DNA of 16,947 nt from NCBI GenBank assembly GCA_004556965.1, contig SFFE01000024.1, forward strand, positions 1 to 16,947. The letters are read 5' to 3'. A program made the translations under genes and the position numbers. Shown one piece after another: positions 7,721 to 15,762 of the stretch (the first letter of the stretch is position 1; every line of letters begins with the position of its first letter). Source of the DNA: Clostridiales bacterium. Its GTDB lineage: Bacteria > Bacillota > Clostridia > Oscillospirales > Oscillospiraceae. The notes under the pieces are model-generated. The model did no database searches. It saw only the letters and a program-made list of their open reading frames with translations, and was not told where the DNA came from.

Positions 7721-8469
7721 ACATCCTAGAAATCCAAGACCTCTGCCTGTGGTACGGAAACACCCAGGCACTGAAAAACGTCAGCATGGAGATCCCGGAA
7801 AAAAGCATCACTGCGTTTATCGGGCCTTCCGGCTGCGGCAAATCAACGTTTTTGAAAACGCTCAACCGTATGAACGACCTGATCCCGGGCGTGAAGATCA
7901 CCGGCAGCGTCAAATATCACAATCAGGACATCTATGCGCCCGGCGTGGATGCGACCGCGCTGCGCAAGGAGATCGGTATGGTGTTTCAAAAGCCGAATCC
8001 GTTTCCGATGAGCATCTATGACAATATCGCATATGGACCGCGCACGCACGGCATCAAGAGCCGCGCGAAGCTCGACGACATCGTGGAGCGTTCCCTGCGT
8101 GACGCGGCCATCTGGGATGAGGTCAAGGACCGGCTCAAGAAATCCGCGCTGGGTCTCTCCGGCGGGCAGCAGCAGCGCCTGTGCATCGCCCGCGCGCTGG
8201 CCGTGGAGCCGGAGGTGCTGCTGATGGACGAGCCGACCTCCGCACTTGATCCGATCTCCACCGCCAAGATCGAAGAGCTTGCAATGGAATTGAAAACTCG
8301 GTATACTATTGTCATCGTGACGCACAACATGCAGCAGGCCGTCCGAATCTCAGACAACACCGCGTTTTTCCTCCTTGGCGAACTGATCGAATACGGCAAC
8401 ACGGAGCGGCTGTTCGCCCAGCCGCAGGAAAAGCGCACCGAAGATTACATTACCGGGAGGTTTGGCTGA
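7717..8469 (+). CDS. pstB: Phosphate ABC transporter ATP-binding protein PstB
   Basis: The 250-residue cytoplasmic ATPase drives the PstCA channel. Walker A GPSGCGKST is at residues 36-44. The Q-loop lies in VFQKPNPFPMSIYDN, where KPNPFPMSI is characteristic of PstB rather than of other ABC ATPases. The LSGGQ signature is at 147-151, Walker B LLMDEP around 168-173, and the switch histidine at 203 (VTHNMQQA). An excellent AAAGGAGG site lies inside the 3' end of pstA. The stop shares one base with the phoU start (TGATG). Confidence 0.97.
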   Translation: MNILEIQDLCLWYGNTQALKNVSMEIPEKSITAFIGPSGCGKSTFLKTLNRMNDLIPGVKITGSVKYHNQDIYAPGVDATALRKEIGMVFQKPNPFPMSIYDNIAYGPRTHGIKSRAKLDDIVERSLRDAAIWDEVKDRLKKSALGLSGGQQQRLCIARALAVEPEVLLMDEPTSALDPISTAKIEELAMELKTRYTIVIVTHNMQQAVRISDNTAFFLLGELIEYGNTERLFAQPQEKRTEDYITGRFG

Positions 8470-9122
8470 TGAGAGCACGATTTGACGAGCAGCTTGCACT
8501 GCTCAATCAGGAAATGATCGCCATGGGCGCTCTGTGCGAAGAAGCGATCGCGCTGGCTGCAAAAGCACTGCTGGCCGGGGACACAAAAATGGCCGAGTCG
8601 GTGCGTCCGCTCGACGGCGAGATCGACCAGAAGGAGCGCAACATCGAATCGCTCTGCCTGAAGCTGCTCTTGCAGCAGCAGCCGGTCGCGCGCGACCTGC
8701 GTCAGATCTCCGCCGCGCTGAAAATGATTACCGACATGGAACGCATCGGCGATCAGGCGGACGACATTTCGGAGATCATCCCCTTCCTGCACGGCCGCAC
8801 CGGCGGCGAGTGTGAATACATCGCAGAAATGGCGCGCGCCACCATCCGCATGGTCACGGAGAGCACCGACGCCTACGTCAAACGGGACGTCGTGCTGGCG
8901 AGAGCCGTGATCGAGCATGACGATCTTGTGGACGACCTCTTCAACAAGGTCAAGCAGGCACTGATCGACATGATCGCCCAAAATCCGCAGGACGGAGAAT
9001 TTGCCATTGACCTGCTGATGATCGCCAAGTATTTCGAGCGCATCGGCGACCACGCCACCAACATCGCCGAGTGGGTGGAGTTTTCCGTCACCGGCGTGCA
9101 CAAAGGAGAAAGCGAACTATGA
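8469..9122 (+). CDS. phoU: Phosphate signalling protein PhoU
   Basis: The 217-residue all-helical protein carries the two PhoU repeats. The first holds DLRQISAALKMITDMERIGDQADDI (about 78-102). The second holds FAIDLLMIAKYFERIGDHATNIAEW, ending near residue 203. The E-R-I-[GA]-D-x-A-x-[ND]-I element in each is the metal-binding signature. PhoU links the state of the Pst transporter to the sensor kinase and dampens Pho signalling when phosphate is plentiful. GGGAGG precedes the start within pstB. The next gene begins inside its last codons (ATGA). Confidence 0.95.
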   Translation: MRARFDEQLALLNQEMIAMGALCEEAIALAAKALLAGDTKMAESVRPLDGEIDQKERNIESLCLKLLLQQQPVARDLRQISAALKMITDMERIGDQADDISEIIPFLHGRTGGECEYIAEMARATIRMVTESTDAYVKRDVVLARAVIEHDDLVDDLFNKVKQALIDMIAQNPQDGEFAIDLLMIAKYFERIGDHATNIAEWVEFSVTGVHKGESEL

Positions 9123-9796
9123 TTTTCTGTGTGGAAGACGACGCCAGCATCCGCGATATCGAAGTATACACGCTCCAGTCCACCGGCTTTGAGGCGGAGG
9201 GTTTTGCGGACAGCGCCGCCTTCTTTGCCGCACTCAAGACGAAGACACCGCAGCTGATGCTGCTGGACGTCATGCTGCCGGGCGAGGACGGTGTGTCCAT
9301 TCTCAAGAAGCTGAAGGCCAGTGACAAGACCCGCAGCATCCCTGTTATCATGGCCACGGCCAAGGGCGCAGAGTTTGACAAAATCGTGAGCCTCGATCTC
9401 GGCGCAGACGATTATCTTGTAAAGCCCTTTGGCATGATGGAGATGGTCGCGCGTGTGAAGGCCGTGCTGCGCCGCGCCGCGCCAAAGACGGATCCGCAAA
9501 TTCTCTCGCTCGGCGGTTTGACGATGCACACCGGAGAACACATCGTCACGGCAAACGGGGCGCGCGTCACGCTCACGCTCAAGGAATATGAAATGCTGAA
9601 GCTGTTTTTGTCCCACCCCGGCCTGGTGTTTACGCGCGACCAGCTCTTGTCGGAAATCTGGGGCATGGATTATGACGGCGAAACGCGCACGGTCGATGTG
9701 CACATCCGCACGCTGCGGCAAAAGCTCGGCGCATGCGGCGCATGCATCGAAACGGTGCGCGGCGTCGGTTATCGGATGGAGGTGCCGTCTGCATGA
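9119..9796 (+). CDS. phoB: Winged-helix response regulator, PhoB/PhoP type
   Basis: This is a 225-residue OmpR/PhoB-family regulator. In the receiver domain the acidic pocket is at residues 6-8 (EDD), the phospho-acceptor is Asp50 (LLDVMLPGEDG), Thr80 is the switch residue and Lys102 is in YLVKPFG. The C-terminal winged helix contains TLKEYEMLKLFL, RTVDVHIRTLRQKLG and the closing TVRGVGYRME. ATG 9119 is chosen: AAAGGAG lies just upstream inside phoU and the reading frame starts cleanly at the receiver. The position after phoU and before a PhoR-type kinase points to phosphate-starvation control, with the pst operon itself as the obvious target. The functional assignment rests on context; the family is certain. 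Confidence 0.92.
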   Translation: MIFCVEDDASIRDIEVYTLQSTGFEAEGFADSAAFFAALKTKTPQLMLLDVMLPGEDGVSILKKLKASDKTRSIPVIMATAKGAEFDKIVSLDLGADDYLVKPFGMMEMVARVKAVLRRAAPKTDPQILSLGGLTMHTGEHIVTANGARVTLTLKEYEMLKLFLSHPGLVFTRDQLLSEIWGMDYDGETRTVDVHIRTLRQKLGACGACIETVRGVGYRMEVPSA

Positions 9797-11448
9797 CAAA
9801 ACGAATTTTCCGTTCCATCTTTCTCGTTGCAGTCGCCGTCCTGCTCGCCTGCCTGATCCTCATCATGGGCGTGCTGTATGAATACTTCAACACCATGCAG
9901 CGCAACACACTGGCCGCACAGATGACGCTGGCGGCGCAGGGCGTGCAGAACGAGGGTCTCGGCTATCTGAACGGTCTGGAGGAGAGCACCTACCGCCTGA
10001 CATGGATTCAGGCCGACGGTACGGTACTCTACGACAGCCGGGCGGATGAAACGGCTATGGAAAACCACGCCGACCGCGAGGAGATTCAGGAGGCGCTCAG
10101 CACCGGCGTCGGCGAGAGCGAACGCACCTCCGCCACACTGGCCGAGAAAACGCTCTACCGCGCCGTTCGGCTTTCGGACGGGTCCGTGCTGCGCATCGGC
10201 GTGACGCAGTACACGGTCGTAACGCTGCTGCTCGGTATGCTGCAGCCGATCGCCATCGTGCTGCTGGCCGCGATTGTCCTTTCGGTCATTCTGGCAAAGC
10301 GCGTATCGAAGCAGATCACGGAGCCGCTCAACGCGCTCGATCTGGACCGTCCGCTGGAAAACGAGACGTATGAGGAGCTCTCCCCCGTGCTCACGCGCAT
10401 TGAGCGGCAGCACCGCCAGATCAACAGTCAGCTCGAACAGCTCCGCCAGAAGAAGGATGAATTTGCCGCCATCACCGGCAGCATGAGCGAGGGTCTTGTG
10501 CTGCTCGACGATAAGAACACCATTTTGAGCATCAATCCCGCCGCGGCGCGGCTCTTCGGCACAGACGCCGCCTGCATCGGTCAGAACATGCTGACCGTAG
10601 ACCGAAGCCTCGCCATGCAGAAGCTGATTGCCGACGCGCAGGCCGGTACGCGCGGCGAAGCGGTCGTTGCGCTCGCCGGCGGCACATACCAGATCGACGC
10701 AAGCCCCGTCACCTCCAACGACAAGCGCATCGGCGTGTGCATTCTCGCCTTTGACGTCACGGAAAAGGCGCAAGCCGAGCAAATGCGGCGCGAGTTTTCC
10801 GCAAACGTCTCACACGAGCTGAAAACGCCGCTGCAGTCCATCATGGGTTCGGCGGAGCTGATCGAAAATGGTCTTGTGAAACAGGCGGATCTTCCCCGCT
10901 TTGTTGGCCACATCCGCTCCGAAGCCGGGCGGCTTGTGACGCTGATCGACGACATCATTCGCCTGTCCCAGTTGGACGAGGGCGGAGAACTACCGGTAGA
11001 GTCCGTGAACCTGACCGCTCTGGCCGGAGAGGCTGCGGATGCGCTCTCGGGCGCGGCGGGCGCGAAAAACGTGACCATCACCGTAGAAGGAGCGCCCGCG
11101 GAGATGCAGGGCGTGCGCCGGCTTCTGTATGAGATCGTGTACAATCTCTGTGATAACGCCATCAAATACAACGTGGACGGCGGCAGCGTGAAGGTGTCTG
11201 TTTCCAAGGAAAGTGACGGCGTTCTCCTCTCGGTCGCCGACACGGGCATCGGTATCCCTTCAGAAGCACAAAGCCGGGTCTTTGAGCGGTTCTACCGTGT
11301 GGACAAAAGCCACTCCAAGGAAAGCGGCGGCACCGGGCTGGGGCTTTCGATCGTCAAGCACGCCGCGCAGCAGCACCATGCGGATATTCATCTGGAAAGC
11401 GCCCCCGGCAAGGGTACCACCATTCAAATTCATTTCCCAAATACCTAA
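9793..11448 (+). CDS. phoR: PhoR-type membrane sensor histidine kinase
   Basis: The 551-residue protein has transmembrane helix 1 at about 9-29, an extracytoplasmic region (about 30-142) with a PAS-like segment containing DGTVLYDSRADE, and helix 2 at about 143-168. A short HAMP-like linker (ITEPLNALD) and a cytoplasmic PAS domain (about 223-325, GLVLLDDKNTILSINPAA) follow. The kinase core has the phospho-acceptor His341 in SHELKTPLQS, the N box with Asn455 (NLCDNAIKYN), DTGIGIP (483-489) and GTGLGLS (513-519). This order is that of clostridial and Bacillus PhoR. The start overlaps the regulator stop (ATGA), with GGAGG ten bases upstream. It is the last gene of the seven-gene operon, followed by a strong terminator. 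Confidence 0.93.
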   Translation: MTKRIFRSIFLVAVAVLLACLILIMGVLYEYFNTMQRNTLAAQMTLAAQGVQNEGLGYLNGLEESTYRLTWIQADGTVLYDSRADETAMENHADREEIQEALSTGVGESERTSATLAEKTLYRAVRLSDGSVLRIGVTQYTVVTLLLGMLQPIAIVLLAAIVLSVILAKRVSKQITEPLNALDLDRPLENETYEELSPVLTRIERQHRQINSQLEQLRQKKDEFAAITGSMSEGLVLLDDKNTILSINPAAARLFGTDAACIGQNMLTVDRSLAMQKLIADAQAGTRGEAVVALAGGTYQIDASPVTSNDKRIGVCILAFDVTEKAQAEQMRREFSANVSHELKTPLQSIMGSAELIENGLVKQADLPRFVGHIRSEAGRLVTLIDDIIRLSQLDEGGELPVESVNLTALAGEAADALSGAAGAKNVTITVEGAPAEMQGVRRLLYEIVYNLCDNAIKYNVDGGSVKVSVSKESDGVLLSVADTGIGIPSEAQSRVFERFYRVDKSHSKESGGTGLGLSIVKHAAQQHHADIHLESAPGKGTTIQIHFPNT

Positions 11449-11449
11449 A

Positions 11450-11500
11450 AACAGCCGGAACTCACGATCAACGGTGCGTTCCGGCTGTTCTTCTTTTCTT
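11450..11500 (+). terminator. Bidirectional terminator between phoR and the S24 repressor gene
   Basis: AACAGCCGGAAC (11450-11461) pairs perfectly with GTTCCGGCTGTT (11478-11489). A further CAC/GTG pair sits inside the loop. A pyrimidine-rich tail (CTTCTTTTCTTTT) follows on the plus strand. On the minus strand the stem runs into TTTTT, so it can stop both converging transcripts. Confidence 0.88.
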
Positions 11501-11501
11501 T

Positions 11502-12251
11502 TCAATTGACCGGCAGCGGGACATGCTCCTTTAAGAGCACCTTGCCGAAGCAGCAGAGCGTAATGCCGGATGAGGCGGGAATCTCCACATCGGCATCCTT
11601 CCGCGCACGGTTGGCGGAAAACAGGTAGACATTCCCCAGATAGTCCTGACAATACTGCTTGCACTTCATATCGCCATCCACGAAAAACAGACCAACGTCG
11701 CCGTCGCGGATGGTGGCGCCGCGCTTGACGAACACAATGGAGTCGTCGTGGATATAGGGCTCCATGCTGTCGCCGGCGATGCGCACCGCAAAATCGGCCT
11801 CCGTGCTCGCCTCCACCTCATAGTCCTCATAATCGTCTCCCAGCGCGGGCGAAGCGTATCCGGCAGCCGCCGGCGTTGCGTACAGCGGGATGATCTTCGT
11901 TGCATGCGCCTGTGCTTCCGCCTGTGTCCTGGCTTCCCGCTGCATGCGCGCAAGCTCGGCGTCCATAACCGTCATCGTAATCTCACGGCCATGCACGTCC
12001 AGCGCGCGCAGCTTGCGCAGCAGCTTCTGTTCCTCCGGACTCATCCGCAGCGCATCGCTCCGCTCGCAGAACGTCTCGACCGGCACGTCCAGCACATCAC
12101 AGATGCGCAGCAGCAGATCAAAATCAATTTTCATATTGTCCCGGCGAATGATGCTGTACAGCGTCTGCGCTGAGACATTCGTCCGGCGCGCCAGCTCGCT
12201 GACATTGATATTCTGCTCCTCCAGGAGCCGTTTCAGTGTGGTTCCGATCAT
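11502..12251 (-). CDS. XRE-family repressor with S24 (LexA/CI-like) self-cleaving domain
   Basis: The 249-residue protein has an N-terminal helix-turn-helix (about 5-60; VSELARRTNVSAQTLYSIIR) and a charged helical linker (about 70-118). Its S24 domain has all three expected landmarks: an Ala130-Gly131 cleavage site (TPAAAGYA), nucleophile Ser162 in AGDSMEP, and general base Lys198 in MKCKQYC. Repressors of this layout are inactivated by self-cleavage stimulated by RecA filaments during DNA damage, or by a partner factor. What this one represses is unknown; a stress or former prophage switch is possible, but no phage genes are in the window. An AGGGG ribosome site lies upstream, and the promoter is near-consensus. 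It diverges from the aminotransferase gene. Confidence 0.9.
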   Translation of the reverse strand: MIGTTLKRLLEEQNINVSELARRTNVSAQTLYSIIRRDNMKIDFDLLLRICDVLDVPVETFCERSDALRMSPEEQKLLRKLRALDVHGREITMTVMDAELARMQREARTQAEAQAHATKIIPLYATPAAAGYASPALGDDYEDYEVEASTEADFAVRIAGDSMEPYIHDDSIVFVKRGATIRDGDVGLFFVDGDMKCKQYCQDYLGNVYLFSANRARKDADVEIPASSGITLCCFGKVLLKEHVPLPVN

Positions 12252-12272
12252 ACCGCAGCACCCCTTTCCCCT

Positions 12273-12301
12273 ATCATAACCGCCCGCAGGAAATATGTCA
12301 A
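12273..12301 (-). promoter_or_regulatory. Sigma-A promoter of the S24 repressor gene
   Basis: Read on the minus strand, TTGACA (12301-12296) and TATGAT (12278-12273) are separated by 17 bases. The start codon lies about 21 bases past the -10 box, so the leader is short. Confidence 0.8.
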
Positions 12302-12403
12302 CAAATAATCTTCGCAGAAAAATTTATGAATATGCAAAATACGACCGTTTTTCTGACGTGCGCCTGCCCTACCTCCCCAACACGTACAATCCGCGTTTTT
12401 TTC

Positions 12404-12416
12404 ATGCAATCTGCAT
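12404..12416. promoter_or_regulatory. Inverted repeat, possible operator in the divergent gap
   Basis: ATGCA-ATC-TGCAT is a 5-3-5 palindrome flanked on both sides by T-tracts. It lies between the repressor and aminotransferase promoters, about 40 bases upstream of the latter. It is a candidate site for the adjacent repressor. The evidence is position and symmetry only. Confidence 0.3.
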
Positions 12417-12455
12417 AATTTTTTTGAGCGTTCTACCGATCCTTTTCAGAAATGG

Positions 12456-12484
12456 TTTACTTTGCTTTGAAATTGTGCTTTAAT
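12456..12484 (+). promoter_or_regulatory. Probable promoter of the aminotransferase gene
   Basis: TTTACT (12456-12461) and TTTAAT (12479-12484) are separated by 17 bases in an AT-rich stretch. The gene start lies 62 bases past the -10 box, preceded by a strong AAGGAGG at 12530-12536. Confidence 0.45.
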
Positions 12485-12546
12485 AATAATAAATGCGGCA
12501 TGATAGTGGTTAAGTCATTACCGCGAAATAAGGAGGAAAAAAGATA

Positions 12547-13734
12547 ATGGTACAATTTTCTAGCAGAATGGATTTGCTAAAGGGCTCCGCCATTCGTGAG
12601 CTGCTCGCTCTGGCGAATAAGCCGGAAGTGCTGTCGTTCGCCGGTGGTATGCCCGCCCCGGAACTGTTCCCCGTTGAGAAAATCAAAGCGGCGACCAATG
12701 CCGTGCTCGACGAGCAGGGCAAAGTCGCGCTCCAGTATTCCAGCACAGAGGGCTTCCCGCGGCTGAGAGAGCAGATCGCGGAACGTATGGAAGCGAAGAA
12801 CGGCATCAAGACCTCCGCTGCTAACATCCTCATCACCGAAGGCAGCCAGCAGGGTCTGGACTATTCCGCGCGCGTGTTCCTCAACAAGGGCGACGTCGTC
12901 CTTCTGGAGAGTCCCTCCTATCTCGGCGCGATCAATGCGTTCAAGGCCTGCGAGCCTACCTTTATCGAGATCCCGACCGATGACAACGGCATGATCATGG
13001 AAGAGCTGGAAAAGGTTCTCGCCACCACCGAGAACGTGAAGATGATCTACGTCATCCCCGACTTCCAGAACCCCTCCGGCCGTACTTGGCCGCTGGAGCG
13101 CCGTCAGAAGTTCATGGAGATCATCAACAAGTACGAAATCCCCGTCATTGAGGACAATCCGTACGGCGAACTCCGCTACGAGAACGAGAGCATGCCCGCG
13201 CTCAAGAGCCTGGACACCAAGGGTCTTGTCGTTTTCCTCGGCACCTTCTCCAAGATTCTCGCCCCCGGCTATCGTCTTGGCTGGGTTTGCGCGGATGACG
13301 AGATTCTGAAAAAGTACAACTTCATGGCGCAGGCTGCCGCGCTGCAGGCTTCCTCCGAAGCGCAGCTCGTCGTGTCCAAGTTCATCGACATGTTCGATCT
13401 CGACGAGCACGTCAGCACCATCCGCGAGTGCTACAAGCATCGCCGCGACGTGATGCTGGAGACCATGGAAAAAGAGTTCCCGCCCGAGGCAAAGTTCACT
13501 CACCCGGATGGCGGCCTGTTCACCTGGATCGAGCTGCCGGATTACATCGACACCAAGGAAATGGCGTCGCAGTGCCTGGAGCGGAACGTCGCTTACGTTC
13601 CCGGCGAGGGCTTCTTCCCGAACGGCGGTCACGACAACTGCATCCGCCTGAACTACAGCTGCATGCCGGACGAAAAGATCGTAAAGGGCATGACCATTCT
13701 CGGCGAAGTCATCAAGGCAAACATCAAGAAGTAA
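12547..13734 (+). CDS. PLP-dependent class I/II aminotransferase (2-aminoadipate/aromatic type)
   Basis: The 395-residue fold-type I enzyme lacks an N-terminal DNA-binding domain, so it is a stand-alone transaminase rather than a MocR regulator. Visible motifs are LSFAGGMPAPELFP (29-42), YSSTEGFPRLREQ (64-76), FQNPSGRTW with Asn175 near the PLP ring, EDNPYGELRY with Asp203 and Tyr206, and GTFSKILAPGYRLGW, where Lys236 forms the PLP Schiff base and Arg243 holds the phosphate. A C-terminal IRLNYS supplies the substrate-carboxylate arginine. The set matches the LysN/ARO8-like subgroup. The true amino donor (aromatic, branched-chain or 2-aminoadipate) cannot be read from sequence. The gene stands alone, with its own promoter and a perfect terminator. 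Its codon use looks very regular, suggesting good expression. Confidence 0.9.
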   Translation: MVQFSSRMDLLKGSAIRELLALANKPEVLSFAGGMPAPELFPVEKIKAATNAVLDEQGKVALQYSSTEGFPRLREQIAERMEAKNGIKTSAANILITEGSQQGLDYSARVFLNKGDVVLLESPSYLGAINAFKACEPTFIEIPTDDNGMIMEELEKVLATTENVKMIYVIPDFQNPSGRTWPLERRQKFMEIINKYEIPVIEDNPYGELRYENESMPALKSLDTKGLVVFLGTFSKILAPGYRLGWVCADDEILKKYNFMAQAAALQASSEAQLVVSKFIDMFDLDEHVSTIRECYKHRRDVMLETMEKEFPPEAKFTHPDGGLFTWIELPDYIDTKEMASQCLERNVAYVPGEGFFPNGGHDNCIRLNYSCMPDEKIVKGMTILGEVIKANIKK

Positions 13735-13743
13735 GATTTCTGA

Positions 13744-13782
13744 GCAAAAAAATTCCCCTCCGGTGGAGGGGAATTTTTTTGC
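13744..13782 (+). terminator. Perfect symmetric terminator after the aminotransferase gene
   Basis: An 18-bp perfect stem (13744-13761 with 13765-13782) closes a three-base loop. A7 in the left arm faces T7 in the right arm, so it is structurally able to terminate in both directions. It begins ten bases past the stop codon. Confidence 0.93.
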
Positions 13783-13838
13783 ACATGGGTAAACGCTCCG
13801 TAGAGTCGACAAAGCCCTGCAATTCCACAACACGTCGG

Positions 13839-13868
13839 TTGCGCGAACGGTCAAAGCTGGTGTATGCT
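13839..13868 (+). promoter_or_regulatory. Weak candidate promoter of the XRE-membrane gene
   Basis: TTGCGC (13839-13844) and TATGCT (13863-13868) are 18 bases apart. A small inverted repeat, ATGC-TTGTG-GCAT (13864-13876), overlaps the -10 region and could be an autoregulatory site. Neither element is close to consensus. Confidence 0.3.
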
Positions 13869-13892
13869 TGTGGCATCCGGGAGGTGCAACAC

Positions 13893-14564
13893 ATGGATGC
13901 AAAAAAGTTGGGGCTTTTTATTGCGCAGCTTCGAAAAGAAAACAATCTGACGCAGGCCGATCTGGCCCAAAAACTGCAAGTGACCGACAAGGCCGTCAGC
14001 AAATGGGAGCGCGGCGTGGGGCTGCCGGACATCAACACAATCGAACCACTGGCAAGTGCTTTGGGCGTCAGCGTTCTGGAAGTGATGAAAGCGGAACGGC
14101 TGACGGAAGACATCTCACGGGAAGACGCTTCCGCCGTGCTGACGGACACGTTCCATCTTGCGCAGCAGCAGCGAAAACAGGCACGGAAAAACACCGCAGC
14201 AATCATCGCCGGGGGCATCTGCGTCCTTGGGATTATCCCGATCGCGCTGCGGATCAATGACTCCGGCTTTTTCAACATTGGGAGCCTGCTGTTGGGGCTT
14301 GCCGCATGGATTACGGGCGCGTGCGCCATCGGCGCATCCAAGCGAAAGCCGTATCTTCTCTCCGCCATCAGCTTCAGCGCCTGTCTGACCGCACTGTTCC
14401 TTCAATTGCTCGAAATCAGGCATCGAATACAGATCAACGATCTTACAGCCGTTATGGACACCATGGAATTTGTGGCCTGCAGTTCCTTGATTCTGATTCT
14501 GGTCACGATTCTTCTGAATCTGATCGCCTTTGTCAGCGGCTCCAAAAGAATTTCAGAAAAGTAG
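13893..14564 (+). CDS. XRE-family regulator with four C-terminal membrane helices
   Basis: The 223-residue protein has a helix-turn-helix at about 7-64 (NLTQADLAQKLQVTDKAVSK, then WERGVGLPDI), typical of the XRE class common in Firmicutes. A hydrophilic spacer leads to four hydrophobic segments at about 102-119, 126-147, 154-173 and 192-215. It should therefore be a DNA-binding domain held at the membrane. The role is unknown; proteins of this layout are generally thought to sense envelope or drug stress. ATG 13893 is chosen for its GGGAGGT site eight bases upstream, although the open frame runs back into the aminotransferase gene. The stop lies 17 bases from the end of the converging HAD gene, with only a weak 5-bp hairpin (14563-14567/14577-14581) between them. 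Confidence 0.85.
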   Translation: MDAKKLGLFIAQLRKENNLTQADLAQKLQVTDKAVSKWERGVGLPDINTIEPLASALGVSVLEVMKAERLTEDISREDASAVLTDTFHLAQQQRKQARKNTAAIIAGGICVLGIIPIALRINDSGFFNIGSLLLGLAAWITGACAIGASKRKPYLLSAISFSACLTALFLQLLEIRHRIQINDLTAVMDTMEFVACSSLILILVTILLNLIAFVSGSKRISEK

Positions 14565-14581
14565 CGTATATCAAGAACGCT

Positions 14582-15400
14582 TCACAGCAGGTGCCGCTCC
14601 AGAAACATGGCGACGCCGTCTGCTTCATTGGACGATGTCACAAAGTCGCACGCGGCCTGAACCTCCGGCGCGGCGTTGCCCATTGCAACACTTGTCCCAG
14701 CGGCGGCAAGCATGGCCAGATCATTGGAACTGTCCCCAAACGCGACCGTATCCTCGATCGGGACATGCAGGTAGTCTGCCAGAAAGTGCAGCGCATTGCC
14801 CTTATTCGCATTTTTCCAGTTGAGCTCCAGATTGTTTCGAAAAGACGACGTAACGGCAATATCCGGAAATTGCACCGCGATCTCCTGCGCTGCTGCGCTG
14901 CGCTCGTCCATATTCCGAAAGCAAAGCTGCACCTTCTGGACCGTCTCCGCCCGGCCTTGGATGAACGCCCGCAGATTTTCGACCGGTGCGCGCGTTTTTT
15001 GGATCAGCTGAACCACTTCCTCGTCTGCGTTGTAATATCGCACACGCTCCAAAAAATCGCGGTCTACCCAGCCGGTATTCTGCCAGTAGCAGTCGTACAT
15101 TGCGTCATAGCGCGTGACAAATTCGAGCAGCTCCAGTGCGCGGCTCTGTGGAATCTCTTCGCAAAGCAAGGTTTGCTGCTGTTGGACATCGGAAACGTTG
15201 GCGCCATTGATGGAAATTACATAGCGCACAAATGGGAACGCCAGCACCTGCTCCGGAATGGCTTTCAGCGCGCGTCCCGTCGCCGGGACGATCCAGCAGC
15301 CCTGCGCCGCCGCTGCCTGAAGCGCCGCGTAATTTCGCGGCGAAACCATTTTTTCACCGTTGAGCAGCGTTCCATCCAGGTCAATTGCGAGAATCTTCAT
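14582..15400 (-). CDS. Cof-type HAD-IIB hydrolase (sugar/nucleotide phosphatase-like)
   Basis: The 272-residue cytoplasmic phosphatase has all four HAD motifs: DLDGTLLN (Asp7 nucleophile, Asp9 acid/base), PATGR with Thr41, Lys200 in NANKGNAL, and FGDSSNDLAML (221-231) binding Mg2+. A C2B-type cap lies between motifs II and III. Cof-family enzymes dephosphorylate a broad range of small phosphorylated metabolites such as sugar phosphates or FMN precursors; the substrate here is unknown. I start it at ATG 15400, where GGAG lies eight bases upstream and the first motif begins at residue 5. The frame is open for 24 more codons upstream, but those overlap the promoter. Confidence 0.92.
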   Translation of the reverse strand: MKILAIDLDGTLLNGEKMVSPRNYAALQAAAAQGCWIVPATGRALKAIPEQVLAFPFVRYVISINGANVSDVQQQQTLLCEEIPQSRALELLEFVTRYDAMYDCYWQNTGWVDRDFLERVRYYNADEEVVQLIQKTRAPVENLRAFIQGRAETVQKVQLCFRNMDERSAAAQEIAVQFPDIAVTSSFRNNLELNWKNANKGNALHFLADYLHVPIEDTVAFGDSSNDLAMLAAAGTSVAMGNAAPEVQAACDFVTSSNEADGVAMFLERHLL

Positions 15401-15427
15401 ATTGCAGTCTCCAAAAGCTGAGATTAT

Positions 15428-15447
15428 GCGGGCTGTTCGGACCCCGC
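15428..15447 (-). other. Small hairpin in the HAD gene leader
   Basis: GCGGG (15428-15432) and CCCGC (15443-15447) can pair around a ten-base loop within the roughly 50-base leader. It is short, with no T-run beside it, and may only affect mRNA stability. Confidence 0.3.
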
Positions 15448-15457
15448 TTATATGTGT

Positions 15458-15486
15458 ACTATACCGCTGCATTTATGCGTGGTCAA
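15458..15486 (-). promoter_or_regulatory. Sigma-A promoter of the HAD hydrolase gene
   Basis: On the minus strand TTGACC (15486-15481) and TATAGT (15463-15458) are 17 bases apart, giving a leader of about 50 bases before ATG 15400. Confidence 0.78.
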
Positions 15487-15762
15487 GTCTGTCTGCAAGC
15501 CGGTTTGTCCTCCCCGTTCTAAGGAAGCAGTTTCTATGCTCATCGTCATTCTTTTCAGCAGAATTAAATTTCTCTTGCATTTTATAATATTTTATTTATA
15601 TTCTATTTTTAGAAAGCTCTGTATCAGCTACAGTGTTCTGGAAAAATTCTTTTCAGCCTGTCAGAAGCGATATCAGAGCGTTCTTTTTTCCCGCGCAACA
15701 TGCGTCCGCTATAACCGCAAAGCCAAACAGAATGTTTTCTTTCTGGAATCCCAACTGGCATC
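15487..15762. other. Non-coding, AT-rich gap before the RNA region
   Basis: No open frame here has both a start with a ribosome site and a recognisable product. Bases 15550-15615 are strikingly AT-rich and contain a possible plus-strand promoter, TTGCAT (15575-15580), 16 bases, TATATT (15597-15602), with no gene after it. A weak stem with a T-run (15663-15689) could end a transcript of about 80 bases. The composition change from the GC-richer neighbours fits degenerate or acquired DNA. Confidence 0.5.

Noticed and set aside
12577..13902. A 441-codon minus-strand frame opposite the aminotransferase gene
   Set aside because: It mirrors the aminotransferase and crosses a perfect terminator; the product has no recognisable motif.
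14306..15421. A 371-codon plus-strand frame over the HAD hydrolase gene
   Set aside because: The minus-strand HAD gene has all four catalytic motifs, a ribosome site and a promoter. This frame is its antisense shadow.
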